From JANNRR01 sp031401675 (lineage in GTDB: Bacteria > Pseudomonadota > Alphaproteobacteria > Rhodobacterales > Rhodobacteraceae): 64,000 nt of DNA. The stretch is from the NCBI GenBank assembly GCA_031401675.1, contig JANNRR010000085.1, forward strand, positions 24,932 to 88,931. The letters run 5' to 3'. Positions 34,793 to 43,398 of the stretch are shown here, one piece after another. Position 1 is the first letter of the stretch; each line of letters starts with the position of its first letter. The position numbers and the translations under genes were made by a program. Under the pieces are notes generated by a model. That model ran no database searches. It was not told where the DNA came from and was given only the letters and a program-made list of their open reading frames with translations.

Positions 34793-35131
34793 ATGACCCA
34801 GCCACTGGATGCCATCTTTGCCGCCCTGTCCGACCCGACGCGCCGGGCCATCCTGACCATGCTCTTGGAGGATGACATGGCGGTCACCGATGTGGCGGAA
34901 CCGTTCGCGATGTCGCTCGCCGGAATATCGAAGCACCTGGCGATCCTGGACGACGCCGGCCTGATCGGTCAAGAAAGGCGCGGCCGGGTGAAATGGTGCA
35001 AACTGGAACCGGATGCGATGCGCGCCGCCACGGTCTGGATGCAAAGCTTCGGCCAGTTCGACCCGGTCGATCTGGATGCGTTCGAGCGGTTTCTGGCGGA
35101 TGAACTTGCCACACCGCCGCCCATTGACTGA
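34793..35131 (+). CDS. ArsR-family winged-helix regulator
   Basis: Small regulator of 112 residues. The domain begins DAIFAALSDPTRRAILTML, with recognition helix FAMSLAGISKHLAILDDAGLI and wing ERRGRVKWCKLE. No Cys pair of the metal-sensing type is present in the usual position, so it is a non-metal ArsR of the kind often paired with SRPBCC proteins; no such partner adjoins it here. A perfect inverted repeat lies in its leader. Confidence 0.9.
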   Translation: MTQPLDAIFAALSDPTRRAILTMLLEDDMAVTDVAEPFAMSLAGISKHLAILDDAGLIGQERRGRVKWCKLEPDAMRAATVWMQSFGQFDPVDLDAFERFLADELATPPPID

Positions 35132-35138
35132 CCGAAGC

Positions 35139-35681
35139 TCAGTTGGTCCAACCGGTGCTGGTGGCGTCCGCTGCCCCGCCCCCCAGCAACCCCGCCGCCA
35201 GTAGCGCCAGCAGCCCGCCAGCCGCAGCCGCCCCCAACCCGCCAGAAGCACCTGCCGCCGCCGCCGTCCGGCCAACGCCGGTGCTGGCCACCCCGCTCCG
35301 CCCCAGCACCGCCGGATCACACGGTGCCACCTGCACCTGAACCACCCGGCGCGACATGCCGGCCGCCAGCAGATCCCCCGGTGCGCGCTGCACCACAACG
35401 CTGCCCGACTGCATCCCGGTTGCCAGCACGAAACCTTGCACCGCCTGCGCCCGCGCCGCTGCCAGCGCGGCATTGCCGGTTGCGTTGGCCACCATGTCGG
35501 CAGAGCCGGAAATCCTGACGGCAGAGCCGGGATAGGCCCGCACCACCTGCTGCAGGATCGCCTGACTGGCCCCGGTCAGGGTGGCGCTTTCGTTGCCGAA
35601 GCTCAGGCGCAGCGTGCAATCCGCCTGCATCGGCGACCCGATCGCTCCGAAAACGCCCAACGCGAACAGCATGGTTTTCAT
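35139..35681 (-). CDS. Exported OmpA-like small protein
   Basis: Predicted exported protein of 180 residues, function unknown. It has a signal peptide (MKTMLFALGVFGAIGSP) and then a short OmpA-like domain: LRLSFGNESATLTGASQAIL and a segment AAARAQAVQGFVLATGM resembling the peptidoglycan-binding fold, but with the D/R anchor positions not clear. The C-terminal third is Gly/Ala-rich with a hydrophobic stretch (AAAGGLLALLAAGLLGG) that may be a membrane anchor. Convergent with the arsR-type gene. Confidence 0.7.
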   Translation of the reverse strand: MKTMLFALGVFGAIGSPMQADCTLRLSFGNESATLTGASQAILQQVVRAYPGSAVRISGSADMVANATGNAALAAARAQAVQGFVLATGMQSGSVVVQRAPGDLLAAGMSRRVVQVQVAPCDPAVLGRSGVASTGVGRTAAAAGASGGLGAAAAGGLLALLAAGLLGGGAADATSTGWTN

Positions 35682-35824
35682 CAGCGCAACCCGTGCAACA
35701 ACCAAGGATCGCGCCGGCTTAGCAGGGACTGGCTAAAACTTGCTGAATCCGGTGCGACCATCGGGCAGCCGGACACAAAACCCGCCGCCGCATAGCAGCA
35801 GGTTCAAAGGTCCGGGCCGGGGCC

Positions 35825-36718
35825 CTATTGCGACAGGGCACCCCAGCCCTTGGCCTCGGTCTTCAGAAACGACAGGAATGCCTGCACCTTGGTCGTGCGG
35901 TGCAGGTCGACATGCGTCACCAGCCAGATCGGCGCCGACCATTCCGGGCGGTGCGGCAAAACCGGCACCAGATCCGGATCGCCTGCCGCCTCCGCCACCG
36001 GCAGGAAACCGATCCCGGCCCCGAACCGCACGGCCTCCTCCAGCGCCCGGGTCTCGGTGGCGCGAAACCGGATGCACTCGCTTGGAACATTCGCGCGCAA
36101 CCAGCGCCAGAACGGCGCCCTTGCCTGCACGTCGTCGTGCCCGACAAAGACGTGCCCGCCAAACTCCTCGGTCGAGGCCGGCAGCCCATGCGCCTTGACG
36201 TAGGCCGACGCGGCATAGAGCGCCCAATGCTGCGAGACCAGCGGCTGCACCACATTGTCCGGCTGATCCGGCACCGACCCGGCCCGGATCGCCACATGCG
36301 CCTCGCCGTATTCCAGCCGATAGACGCGCTCGTCCGCCAGAAAGCGGATGACCACCGCCGGGTGCGCCGCCTGAAACCGGGCCAGCACCGGCACCAGCCG
36401 CCGCGAAAACCCCGGAACCGAGGTGATCACCAGGTCGCCCGTCACTTCCTGACCGTGGCCTCTGATCCGCCCGGTCAGTTGCGACAACTGGTCATCGGTC
36501 GCCTGCGCCACCCGCAACAGATCCTGCCCGGCCTCGGTCGCCGTGTAACCACGGGCATGGCGCTGAAACAGCTTTGTCGCCAACCGATGCTCCAGCGCAT
36601 CGATGTGCCGGATCACCGTCGCATGGTGCACTCCCAGCACTTCGGCAGCGCCAGACACGGTGCCAAGCCGCGCCACGTGATAGGCCGTCCGAATCTCGTC
36701 CCAGGTATCGACTGACAT
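35825..36718 (-). CDS. LysR-family transcriptional regulator
   Basis: Regulator of 297 residues. The N-terminal HTH has TVSGAAEVLGVHHATVIRHIDALE, and a LysR substrate-binding domain follows (GDLVITSVPGFSRRLVPVLARFQ, AHVAIRAG, FGAGIGFLPVAEA). The His-His in the recognition helix is less common than Gln-Ser/Pro but occurs in this branch. No target is evident; neighbours are unrelated glycosyltransferase and secreted-protein genes. Confidence 0.92.
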   Translation of the reverse strand: MSVDTWDEIRTAYHVARLGTVSGAAEVLGVHHATVIRHIDALEHRLATKLFQRHARGYTATEAGQDLLRVAQATDDQLSQLTGRIRGHGQEVTGDLVITSVPGFSRRLVPVLARFQAAHPAVVIRFLADERVYRLEYGEAHVAIRAGSVPDQPDNVVQPLVSQHWALYAASAYVKAHGLPASTEEFGGHVFVGHDDVQARAPFWRWLRANVPSECIRFRATETRALEEAVRFGAGIGFLPVAEAAGDPDLVPVLPHRPEWSAPIWLVTHVDLHRTTKVQAFLSFLKTEAKGWGALSQ

Positions 36719-36871
36719 AGGCTCCCGTTTTGACTGGCTATTCCGGTGTCGTGTTCAAAGCGCGCTCTGCAGGCCTAAAGACAACCCACAGGCTACAATT
36801 GGGCGATTTGCGGAACCGCACAACCCCCCGTTCCGTCCCACAAGCGGCAATCCCCGGTCGGCGGGCTGCCG

Positions 36872-37732
36872 CTAGACCTGCCCGGTCACACCCGGACGCT
36901 GCGGCACGCCGCCACGCCGGACCGCCGCCGGCTCACGAAACCGCTGACTGGGGTCCTCGCCCAGCCGCGCCCGTTCCGCCAGCCCCAGTGACCTCCATTC
37001 CAGGGCCAGCGCCTCGCGCTCCAACCGCAGCAATTCGGCCAGCGTCCGCACCCGGGCCGCACCCGGCTGGCGCAGGTGCTGCAGCAGCCGATGACTGTGG
37101 ATGATCGTCGGCAGCGCATCCAGCGGCTCCCACGCGTCCATCATCGTCACCCGGCGCAGGTTGAACTCGGGCGGCAGCACATGGAACCTTATGTCCGACG
37201 ACCAGATCAGGTCCTTGAACGTCACCTGATCACGTTCCACCCCCACCTCGCGATAGCGCCGCGCCCATTCCGCGAAGAACGCACCTGTCACCGCAGACCG
37301 CCGGTACAGCAACACCCCGGTATTCAGCTGCGGAAAGGCATAGGGGGTCACTTCCTCATGCCCTTCGCGGATCATCGCCGAAATGCGCCGCACATCATGC
37401 GCCAGCGCCATCTCGAACCGGTCCAGCACGGCGAACAGATCGCCCAGCGGCTTCACCACCAACGTATCGCAATCAAGGAAAAGCGTCCGCTCGAACCGGC
37501 TCAACGGCATGCAGGCGATCTTGGCCCGCGCCATCCTGCTGCGCAACGCCGCCTCGGGGATGCGGTGCACCCGGTCGAACGGCGCGCCGCCCATCAGGTC
37601 AACCGGCACCGGCAGATCGCTGAACACGTCGATCGGAAGTCCCGGGCTGGCCTCGCGCAGACTGCGCGCCGAAGCGGTGGCAAGCTCCAGATACCCGGCC
37701 CCCTGCGCCACATAGATCACCCCGTCCTGCAT
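36872..37732 (-). CDS. Glycosyltransferase with DxD motif (GT8-like fold)
   Basis: Predicted nucleotide-sugar transferase of 286 residues. It starts VIYVAQGAGYLELATASARSL, has the metal/nucleotide-binding LFLDCDTLVVKPLGDLF near residue 100, and FPQLNTGVLLYRRS near residue 150, all as in GT8-type enzymes. No signal peptide or membrane segment. ATG 37732 has GGAGGG before it; the open frame further upstream is not supported. Substrate unknown. Divergent from the lactonase-like gene. Confidence 0.83.
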   Translation of the reverse strand: MQDGVIYVAQGAGYLELATASARSLREASPGLPIDVFSDLPVPVDLMGGAPFDRVHRIPEAALRSRMARAKIACMPLSRFERTLFLDCDTLVVKPLGDLFAVLDRFEMALAHDVRRISAMIREGHEEVTPYAFPQLNTGVLLYRRSAVTGAFFAEWARRYREVGVERDQVTFKDLIWSSDIRFHVLPPEFNLRRVTMMDAWEPLDALPTIIHSHRLLQHLRQPGAARVRTLAELLRLEREALALEWRSLGLAERARLGEDPSQRFREPAAVRRGGVPQRPGVTGQV

Positions 37733-37862
37733 TCCGCAGCCCTCCGTCCAATCCACCGACCGCAATCTAGGGCAAAACCGGCCAAAGCCAATCTCGGGCT
37801 TGCAAACCGGATCTCCTGGCGGCAAGCCGCTTGTGCCAGCACGCGGCAGCACAGGAACGCCC

Positions 37863-38621
37863 ATGACCGTCACCAAGTTCCAGGGTACCAGCATCACCCG
37901 GCTTTTCGTGCTGGATTACGGCCTGTTCCGGGTTCATGCCGGCGGGCGGGTTGTCGGCATCCCGGGGTTCCTGCTGCAAACCGCCGACGGGCGGAACATT
38001 CTGATCGATACCGGCTTTCCGGCGGAATATGCCGACGACGCCGCAACCGCATCCCGGCGCGACGGACTGGACGGGTTCGGCCAGATGTTGCACCTGACCA
38101 GGGCGAACCTGCCCGCCGGGCAGTTGGCGCTTGTCGGCCTGACCCCCGCCGATATCGACCTGATCATCCTGACCCACGGTCATATCGACCATGTCGGCGG
38201 CTTGCCCGGCTTTGCCCATGCGCCGATCCTGATGGCGGCGGCCGAACGGCAGCACCCGCGCCCGCTGTACTTCGGCACCGCCCGGCCAATGGCATGGCCG
38301 CTGGCCGACTACCGGCTGCTCGATTACGACCTGAGCCTCTGTCCCGGCCTCGACATAATGCTTTGTCCCGGCCACGCCCCGGGCCAGCTGGCCTTTCTGC
38401 TGCAATTGCCGGAAACCGGGCCGGTGCTGATCACCTCCGACGCCATCTCGCGGCCTTCCGAACCGTCCGAGGGCTTTGCCGGCTCCTGGGACGTGGCGCA
38501 GGCAAAGGCCAGCGGGTCACGCCTGCTGGCGCTGGCCGACAGGCATGGTGCCTTCATCATCTGGGGCCACGGCCCCGAACAATGGCCGACCCTGCGCAAG
38601 GCCCCGGACTGCTACAGCTAG
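37863..38621 (+). CDS. Metallo-beta-lactamase-fold hydrolase, AHL-lactonase-like
   Basis: Zinc hydrolase of 252 residues. The metal site shows THGHIDHVGG (H-x-H-x-D-H) near residue 105, a later His in CPGHAPGQLAFLL, an Asp in LITSDAIS, and a final His in IIWGHGPEQW. The order and the Tyr-rich region before the last motif fit the N-acyl-homoserine lactonase family (AttM/AiiA type), but related lactonases have other substrates. No luxI/luxR gene is in the window, so a quorum-quenching role is only a possibility. Confidence 0.8.
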   Translation: MTVTKFQGTSITRLFVLDYGLFRVHAGGRVVGIPGFLLQTADGRNILIDTGFPAEYADDAATASRRDGLDGFGQMLHLTRANLPAGQLALVGLTPADIDLIILTHGHIDHVGGLPGFAHAPILMAAAERQHPRPLYFGTARPMAWPLADYRLLDYDLSLCPGLDIMLCPGHAPGQLAFLLQLPETGPVLITSDAISRPSEPSEGFAGSWDVAQAKASGSRLLALADRHGAFIIWGHGPEQWPTLRKAPDCYS

Positions 38622-38804
38622 GACGGGATCAGGATTTGTGGACCCGCCGCACCTGCGACCGCCTTCAAAAGCCCGATCCGCACTGCTTCACAGGATCGTT
38701 GTCCAGCGTCGCAGGCAGGTCGGTCACCGCCTTTCCCGGACACCAGTTTTCGTTTGCATTGTCGCAAGAACTGGCGGTTTCATGCGCTGAACGGAGTGTT
38801 CTGC

Positions 38805-39971
38805 ATGTCAAATCGCTGGTCGATCCTTGCCGTCCTGTTCCTTGCAAGACTGACAATGTCTTTTCAATTTCAGGCGGTGGCAGCGCTTTCTCCGCTTCTT
38901 GTTGAGAATCACGGTGTCAGCATTGCCGATATCGGCCTGCTGATCGGGCTTTATCTTGCGCCGGGCGTTATTGTTGCCATCCCGGGCGGTGCCATCGCGG
39001 CACGTTTCGGCGACAAGCGCATCGTAAGCGCCAGTCTGATCCTGATGTTGATCGGCGGTGCCATGATCGGTTGGGGACCCGGTTGGGGATGGTTGATCGC
39101 AGGTCGCCTACTGGCGGGTGCCGGCGGTGTCGTCATCAATATCGTGATGACAAAGATGCTGATGGACTGGTTCGTCGGCCGCGAGATTTCGACGGCGATG
39201 GGCATCTTCATAAACTCGTGGCCGGTGGGAATAGCGCTGTCCCTGCTGACCATGCCGAAACTCGCGGCAATCGGCGGCCTTGATCTGGCTTGGGCCGCCG
39301 TCATGGCGGTGATTGCACTGGGTCTGTTCCTGTTCGTTCTCGTCTACAGGCCACCGGAAAATGTCGCCGCACCGGTCGCGAGGATCACGGTCAGCAGGCT
39401 CCCGATGTTCGCGCTGTTTCTGGCGGCCAGCATCTGGGCGCTCTACAACGCTGCGTTGGCCATGGTCTTCAGCTTTGGGCCGGCGTTCTTGAACCAGCGC
39501 GGCTGGGACCTGGCGTCGGCCGGTTCGGCGACAAGCATCTTCATCATTGTCGTTGCGATTTCCGTCCCGCTCGGGGGCATTCTTGCGGACGGGACCGGGC
39601 GACGCGATGCCGTCATCATGGCGAGCCTTCTGGGCTATGCCATCCTGCTGCCGCTAGTCCTTGTCGCCCCATCCTGGGCGATTACGGTGATCTTTGTGGT
39701 CGTGGGCCTGATCTTTGGCTTGGGCGCAGGCCCGATCGTGACTTTGCCATCCGTGATCCTCAGACCCGAGTCCCGCGCTTTCGGGACGGGTGTCTACTAC
39801 TCCATCTACTATGCTCTGATGATGGCAGCGCCTGGCCTTGCCGGCGTGATGGCCGACCGTTTCGGAAGTATCGGTGTCGCGTTCATCCTGGGCTCTTTGA
39901 TGCTGGTCGTCGGCATTCTGGCCCTCGGGGTCTTTCGCCGGGTCAGCGCCACGCCCATTGCGGCAAACTGA
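38805..39971 (+). CDS. MFS transporter
   Basis: Major facilitator superfamily protein of 388 residues with twelve predicted helices, close to the CynX/NimT-like and YycB-like group. The A-motif region is GAIAARFGDKRIVSASLI between helices 2 and 3, with the related GILADGTGRRDAVIM in the second half. GGAG precedes the ATG by 8-10 bases. Codon choice seems a little less GC-rich than its neighbours, with more T-ending codons, so a different history is possible. Substrate unknown. Confidence 0.88.
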   Translation: MSNRWSILAVLFLARLTMSFQFQAVAALSPLLVENHGVSIADIGLLIGLYLAPGVIVAIPGGAIAARFGDKRIVSASLILMLIGGAMIGWGPGWGWLIAGRLLAGAGGVVINIVMTKMLMDWFVGREISTAMGIFINSWPVGIALSLLTMPKLAAIGGLDLAWAAVMAVIALGLFLFVLVYRPPENVAAPVARITVSRLPMFALFLAASIWALYNAALAMVFSFGPAFLNQRGWDLASAGSATSIFIIVVAISVPLGGILADGTGRRDAVIMASLLGYAILLPLVLVAPSWAITVIFVVVGLIFGLGAGPIVTLPSVILRPESRAFGTGVYYSIYYALMMAAPGLAGVMADRFGSIGVAFILGSLMLVVGILALGVFRRVSATPIAAN

Positions 39972-40383
39972 CTCTCGGAAAGAAACTGGGTCACTTGGCC
40001 GCCACCGGCGGTACTGACACCTGCCGTGCCAACAGGACCCGGCATTGCTTCGGGCTCGATCCCGCCGTCGCCAATCCTACCCCGCAGACCGCCAATTCTT
40101 AAAATTCCGTTAAAAGGCCTTTCCAACCCATTGATAACAAACACCCCAAAAATGTCCCGCCGTGGGACACCTCGCCAGCTCCCCCTTCCTCCCCCCCCAA
40201 ACGAGCCTTGACTCGCCCCCCCAACCGGCGTATCGCCGCCGCCAATCATCCGGAAGTTGCCAGGCTTCCGGTCTTGCCACCGTGCAAGATCGCCACCCAT
40301 CAGCGCGTTGCGCCCATGGGTGACATTGGCGTTTGAACCGTCGGACCCCACATCCGGCACAGCGAGACAAAGGAGAGCGGCCC
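39972..40383. other. 410-bp non-coding leader before ffh
   Basis: No supported gene. It should hold the promoter of the long ffh-to-rpmE locus. An A/T-rich stretch with ttaaaattccgttaaaag and ttgataacaaac lies around 40098-40145, followed by a hairpin tgtccc/gggaca (40153-40169). No promoter could be fixed with confidence. Confidence 0.5.
40153..40169. repeat. Short hairpin upstream of ffh
   Basis: Arms tgtccc (40153-40158) and gggaca (40164-40169) with a 5-base loop, in the leader of ffh, next to an A/T-rich stretch. Role unknown. Confidence 0.45.
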
Positions 40384-41862
40384 ATGTTCGAGAACCTGTC
40401 TGAACGGCTTGGCAGCGTCTTCGACCGGCTGACCAAACAGGGCGCGCTTTCCGATGCCGACGTGGCCACCGCCCTCCGCGAGGTCCGGACGGCGTTGCTG
40501 GAGGCCGACGTCTCCCTCCCCGTCGTTCGTGATTTCATCGCCGCCGTGCAGGCCAAGGCCACCGGGCAGGCCGTCACCAAATCCATCACCCCCGGCCAGC
40601 AGGTCGTCAAGATCGTGCATGACGAACTGATCGCCATGCTGCGCGGCGACGGCCCGGCCGATGACATGAAAATCGACAGCCCGCCCGCCCCGATCCTGAT
40701 GGTCGGCCTGCAGGGCTCGGGCAAGACCACCACCACCGCCAAACTCGCCAGGCGGCTGATGGAACGGAGCGGCAAACGCATCCTGATGGCCAGCCTCGAT
40801 ACCAACCGCCCGGCGGCAATGGAGCAACTGCAGATCCTGGGCCGTCAGATCGGCGTCGACACCCTGCCGATCGTCAAAGGCGAAACCGCCACCCAGATCG
40901 CCGCCCGCGCCAAGGCGCAGGCCACCATGGGCGGCTATGACGTCTACCTGCTTGATACCGCGGGCCGCCTGCATATCGACGACGTGCTGATGGACGAGGT
41001 TCAGGCGGTCCGCGATATCACCAGACCGCGCGAGATTCTGCTGGTCGTCGATGGCCTGACCGGACAGGACGCGGTGAACGTCGCCCGCGAGTTTGATACC
41101 AAGGTCGGCATCACCGGCGTTGTCCTGACCCGGATGGACGGCGACGGCCGCGGCGGCGCCGCCCTGTCGATGCGTGCCACCACCGGCAAGCCGATCCGCT
41201 TTGTCGGCCTCGGCGAAAAGATGGACGCGCTGGAGACGTTCGAGGCTGACCGGGTCGCGGGCCGCATCCTTGGCATGGGCGACATCGTGGCTCTGGTGGA
41301 AAAGGCGCAGGAAACCTTTGAAGCCGAACAGGCCGAACGGATGATGCGCCGGTTCCAGAAGGGCCTGTTCAACATGAACGACCTGAAGGGTCAGCTGGAG
41401 CAGATGCAGAAAATGGGCGGCATGCAATCGGTCATGGGCATGATGCCCGGCATGGGCAAAGCCGCCAAACAGATGGAAGAGGCCGGGTTCAGCGACAAGG
41501 TGATCCTGCATCAGATCGCGCTGATCCAGTCGATGACCAGAAAGGAACGCGCCAACCCCGACCTGCTCGCCGCCAGCCGCAAGAAGCGCGTGGCGAACGG
41601 TGCCGGGCTTGATGTGTCTGACCTGAACAAACTGCTGAAACAGCACCGCCAGATGGCCGACATGATGAAAAAGCTGGGCCAGCAGGGCAAGGGCGGCATG
41701 CTGAAACAGATGATGGGCATGCTGGGCGGCAAGGGCGGCACCGGCAAGGATATGGACCCCTCGGCGCTGCAGCAGAAACTTGGTCAGTTGGGCGGTTTGG
41801 GCGGCATGCCCAAGGGCCTGTCCCTGCCCGGCGGCCTGTCAGGGTTGCTCAAGAAGAAATGA
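40384..41862 (+). CDS. ffh: Signal recognition particle protein Ffh
   Basis: SRP54-type GTPase that binds 4.5S RNA and signal peptides and delivers ribosomes to FtsY. It has 492 residues: an N domain (LTKQGALSDADVATALREVR), the G domain with GLQGSGKTTTTAKLA, DTAGRLHID, TRMDGDGRGG and GLGEKMDALE, and a Met-rich M domain (MMPGMGKAAKQM and so on). Its stop overlaps the first acetyltransferase gene by 4 nt (ATGA), which starts the eight-domain GNAT array. Confidence 0.98.
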   Translation: MFENLSERLGSVFDRLTKQGALSDADVATALREVRTALLEADVSLPVVRDFIAAVQAKATGQAVTKSITPGQQVVKIVHDELIAMLRGDGPADDMKIDSPPAPILMVGLQGSGKTTTTAKLARRLMERSGKRILMASLDTNRPAAMEQLQILGRQIGVDTLPIVKGETATQIAARAKAQATMGGYDVYLLDTAGRLHIDDVLMDEVQAVRDITRPREILLVVDGLTGQDAVNVAREFDTKVGITGVVLTRMDGDGRGGAALSMRATTGKPIRFVGLGEKMDALETFEADRVAGRILGMGDIVALVEKAQETFEAEQAERMMRRFQKGLFNMNDLKGQLEQMQKMGGMQSVMGMMPGMGKAAKQMEEAGFSDKVILHQIALIQSMTRKERANPDLLAASRKKRVANGAGLDVSDLNKLLKQHRQMADMMKKLGQQGKGGMLKQMMGMLGGKGGTGKDMDPSALQQKLGQLGGLGGMPKGLSLPGGLSGLLKKK

Positions 41863-42383
41863 CGTTGCCCTTCGCCATCCCCACCGTCCCGACGTCGCGC
41901 CTGACCCTGCGAGGTCCGCGCGAAAGCGATCTGGACGCAATGGCCGCCTTTGGTGCCAGCCCGCGCAGTCATTTCGTCGGCGGCCCCAATTCCCGGCGCG
42001 AGGCCTGGCGGGTGCTCTTGGCGGGCATCGGTCACTGGGTGCTGCGCGGCTATGGCTACTGGGCGGTGGACCGCCGCGCCGATCAGGCGTTTGTCGGCCG
42101 CGTCGGGGTGATCTACCCGCCAAAAACGCCAGAGCCGGAACTGGTCTGGCATCTGTTCGAAGGCTACGAAGGTCAGGGCTTTGCCTTTGAGGCGGCGACC
42201 GCCGCCCGCAGCCATGCCCACGCCGAGATGAACCTCGGCCCGCTCGTCAGCTTCATCGATCCGGGCAACGCGGCCTCGTTGGCGCTGGCCCGCAGGATGG
42301 GGGCGGTGCATCAGGGCAGCTTTGTCGAGGATGGCACCGATCTGCAGCTTTGGCGCCACCCGGGCGCGCAGGTGCCTGCATGA
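41859..42383 (+). CDS. GNAT acetyltransferase, array member 1
   Basis: Acetyl-CoA-dependent N-acetyltransferase of the RimJ/Acetyltransf_3 type, 174 residues, substrate unknown. It shows the pattern shared by the array: RLTLRGPRESDLDAM at the start, FVGGP near residue 40, HWVLRGYGYWAV, EGQGFAFEAATAA (motif A, acetyl-CoA loop), and FIDPGNAASLALARRMGA. Glu replaces the usual Gln/Arg at the first motif-A position. Start overlaps the ffh stop (ATGA); stop overlaps member 2 (ATGA). Confidence 0.92.
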   Translation: MTLPFAIPTVPTSRLTLRGPRESDLDAMAAFGASPRSHFVGGPNSRREAWRVLLAGIGHWVLRGYGYWAVDRRADQAFVGRVGVIYPPKTPEPELVWHLFEGYEGQGFAFEAATAARSHAHAEMNLGPLVSFIDPGNAASLALARRMGAVHQGSFVEDGTDLQLWRHPGAQVPA

Positions 42384-42892
42384 TCCCCGGCCCCACCCTG
42401 CGCCTGCGTTTTGCGCTGCCTGCTGCGCACCACGTCCCGGCCGCCACCGCCTTCTACACGTCCGACCGCGCCGCCGTCCGCGGCTGGGCCTGCCTGCCGC
42501 ACGAAGCCTGGCGGAATTTTGCGGCACTGATCGGCCACCATGCCTTGCGCGGCTTCGGCCCCTTTGTCGCCGAAAGTCTTGATGATGGCCGCCCCGTCGG
42601 ATTGTTCGGCCCCTGGCACCCCGAGGGCCAGCCGGAAGCCGAAATCAAGTGGACCCTTTGGCACGGTGCCGACGAAGGCCGCGGCCTGGCGTTCGAGGCG
42701 GCCCGTGCGATGCTGGCCCATGCCTTCACCACCCTCGGCTGGTCCGGTGCCGTCAGCTACATCCGCCCCGACAATGCCCGCTCGCAGACGCTGGCCGCCC
42801 GTCTGGGTGCTCGGCAAAGCGGCACCTGGACAACCCCGCGCGGCACCCTAGTCGCGGTCTGGCGTCACGCCGTGTCAGGCCCACCCGCATGA
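42380..42892 (+). CDS. GNAT acetyltransferase, array member 2
   Basis: GNAT-fold acetyltransferase, 170 residues. It is the most diverged at the N-terminus (LRLRFALPAAHHVPAATAFY) and lacks the GGP motif, having RGWACLPHEAW there. Motif A is DEGRGLAFEAARAM and the C-terminal motif is YIRPDNARSQTLAARLGA. Start and stop each overlap the neighbours by 4 nt. The changed N-terminal half suggests a different substrate from the other members. Confidence 0.9.
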   Translation: MIPGPTLRLRFALPAAHHVPAATAFYTSDRAAVRGWACLPHEAWRNFAALIGHHALRGFGPFVAESLDDGRPVGLFGPWHPEGQPEAEIKWTLWHGADEGRGLAFEAARAMLAHAFTTLGWSGAVSYIRPDNARSQTLAARLGARQSGTWTTPRGTLVAVWRHAVSGPPA

Positions 42893-43398
42893 CCCCGCCA
42901 ACCCTTGTCACCCAGCGTCTGATCCTGCGCGCACCGGTCTTTGACGATTTCGCGGACCATGCCGCGTTCTGGGCCAGCGACCGGTCGGTGCATATGGGCG
43001 GGCCGCTAGCCCGGAACGCCGCGTGGGGCTGGTTCTGCAACGATCTGGCGCAGTGGGCGCTGTTCGGCCACGGCGCGCTGATGCTGACCCTGCAACAGGG
43101 CGGTCCCGCCATCGGGCAGGTGGCCGTGATGCACGGACCGCTGTTTCCGGAACCGGAGCTTGGCTGGTTCATCTATCCCGCCCATGAAGGCAAGGGCTAC
43201 GTCACCGAAGCCGCAGCCGCCTTGCGCGACTGGGCCTTTGGCACCCGTGGCCTGACCACCCTCGTCAGTTATGTCGACCCGCCGAACCACCGCTCGGCCC
43301 GCGTCGCCGAACGTCTTGGCGCCGTGCTCGACCCCGATGCCGCCACGCCGGGCAACGATCCCAATCTGGTCTATCGCCACCCGAGGGTCACGCCATGA
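42889..43398 (+). CDS. GNAT acetyltransferase, array member 3
   Basis: GNAT acetyltransferase, 169 residues. It has TQRLILRAPVFDDF, VHMGGP, WGWFCNDLAQWALFGHGALMLT, HEGKGYVTEAAAALRDWAFG and YVDPPNHRSARVAERLGA. It is closely similar to the first domain of member 4 (WFCND, AQW, GAL), indicating a rather recent duplication. ATGA overlaps on both sides. Confidence 0.92.
   Translation: MTPPTLVTQRLILRAPVFDDFADHAAFWASDRSVHMGGPLARNAAWGWFCNDLAQWALFGHGALMLTLQQGGPAIGQVAVMHGPLFPEPELGWFIYPAHEGKGYVTEAAAALRDWAFGTRGLTTLVSYVDPPNHRSARVAERLGAVLDPDAATPGNDPNLVYRHPRVTP

Noticed and set aside
10141..40130. Shared words ATCAATGGGTT and TTAACGGAA near 10150 and 40100
   Set aside because: The two words occur in opposite order and spacing, so no common element is shown; likely chance in A/T-rich spacers.
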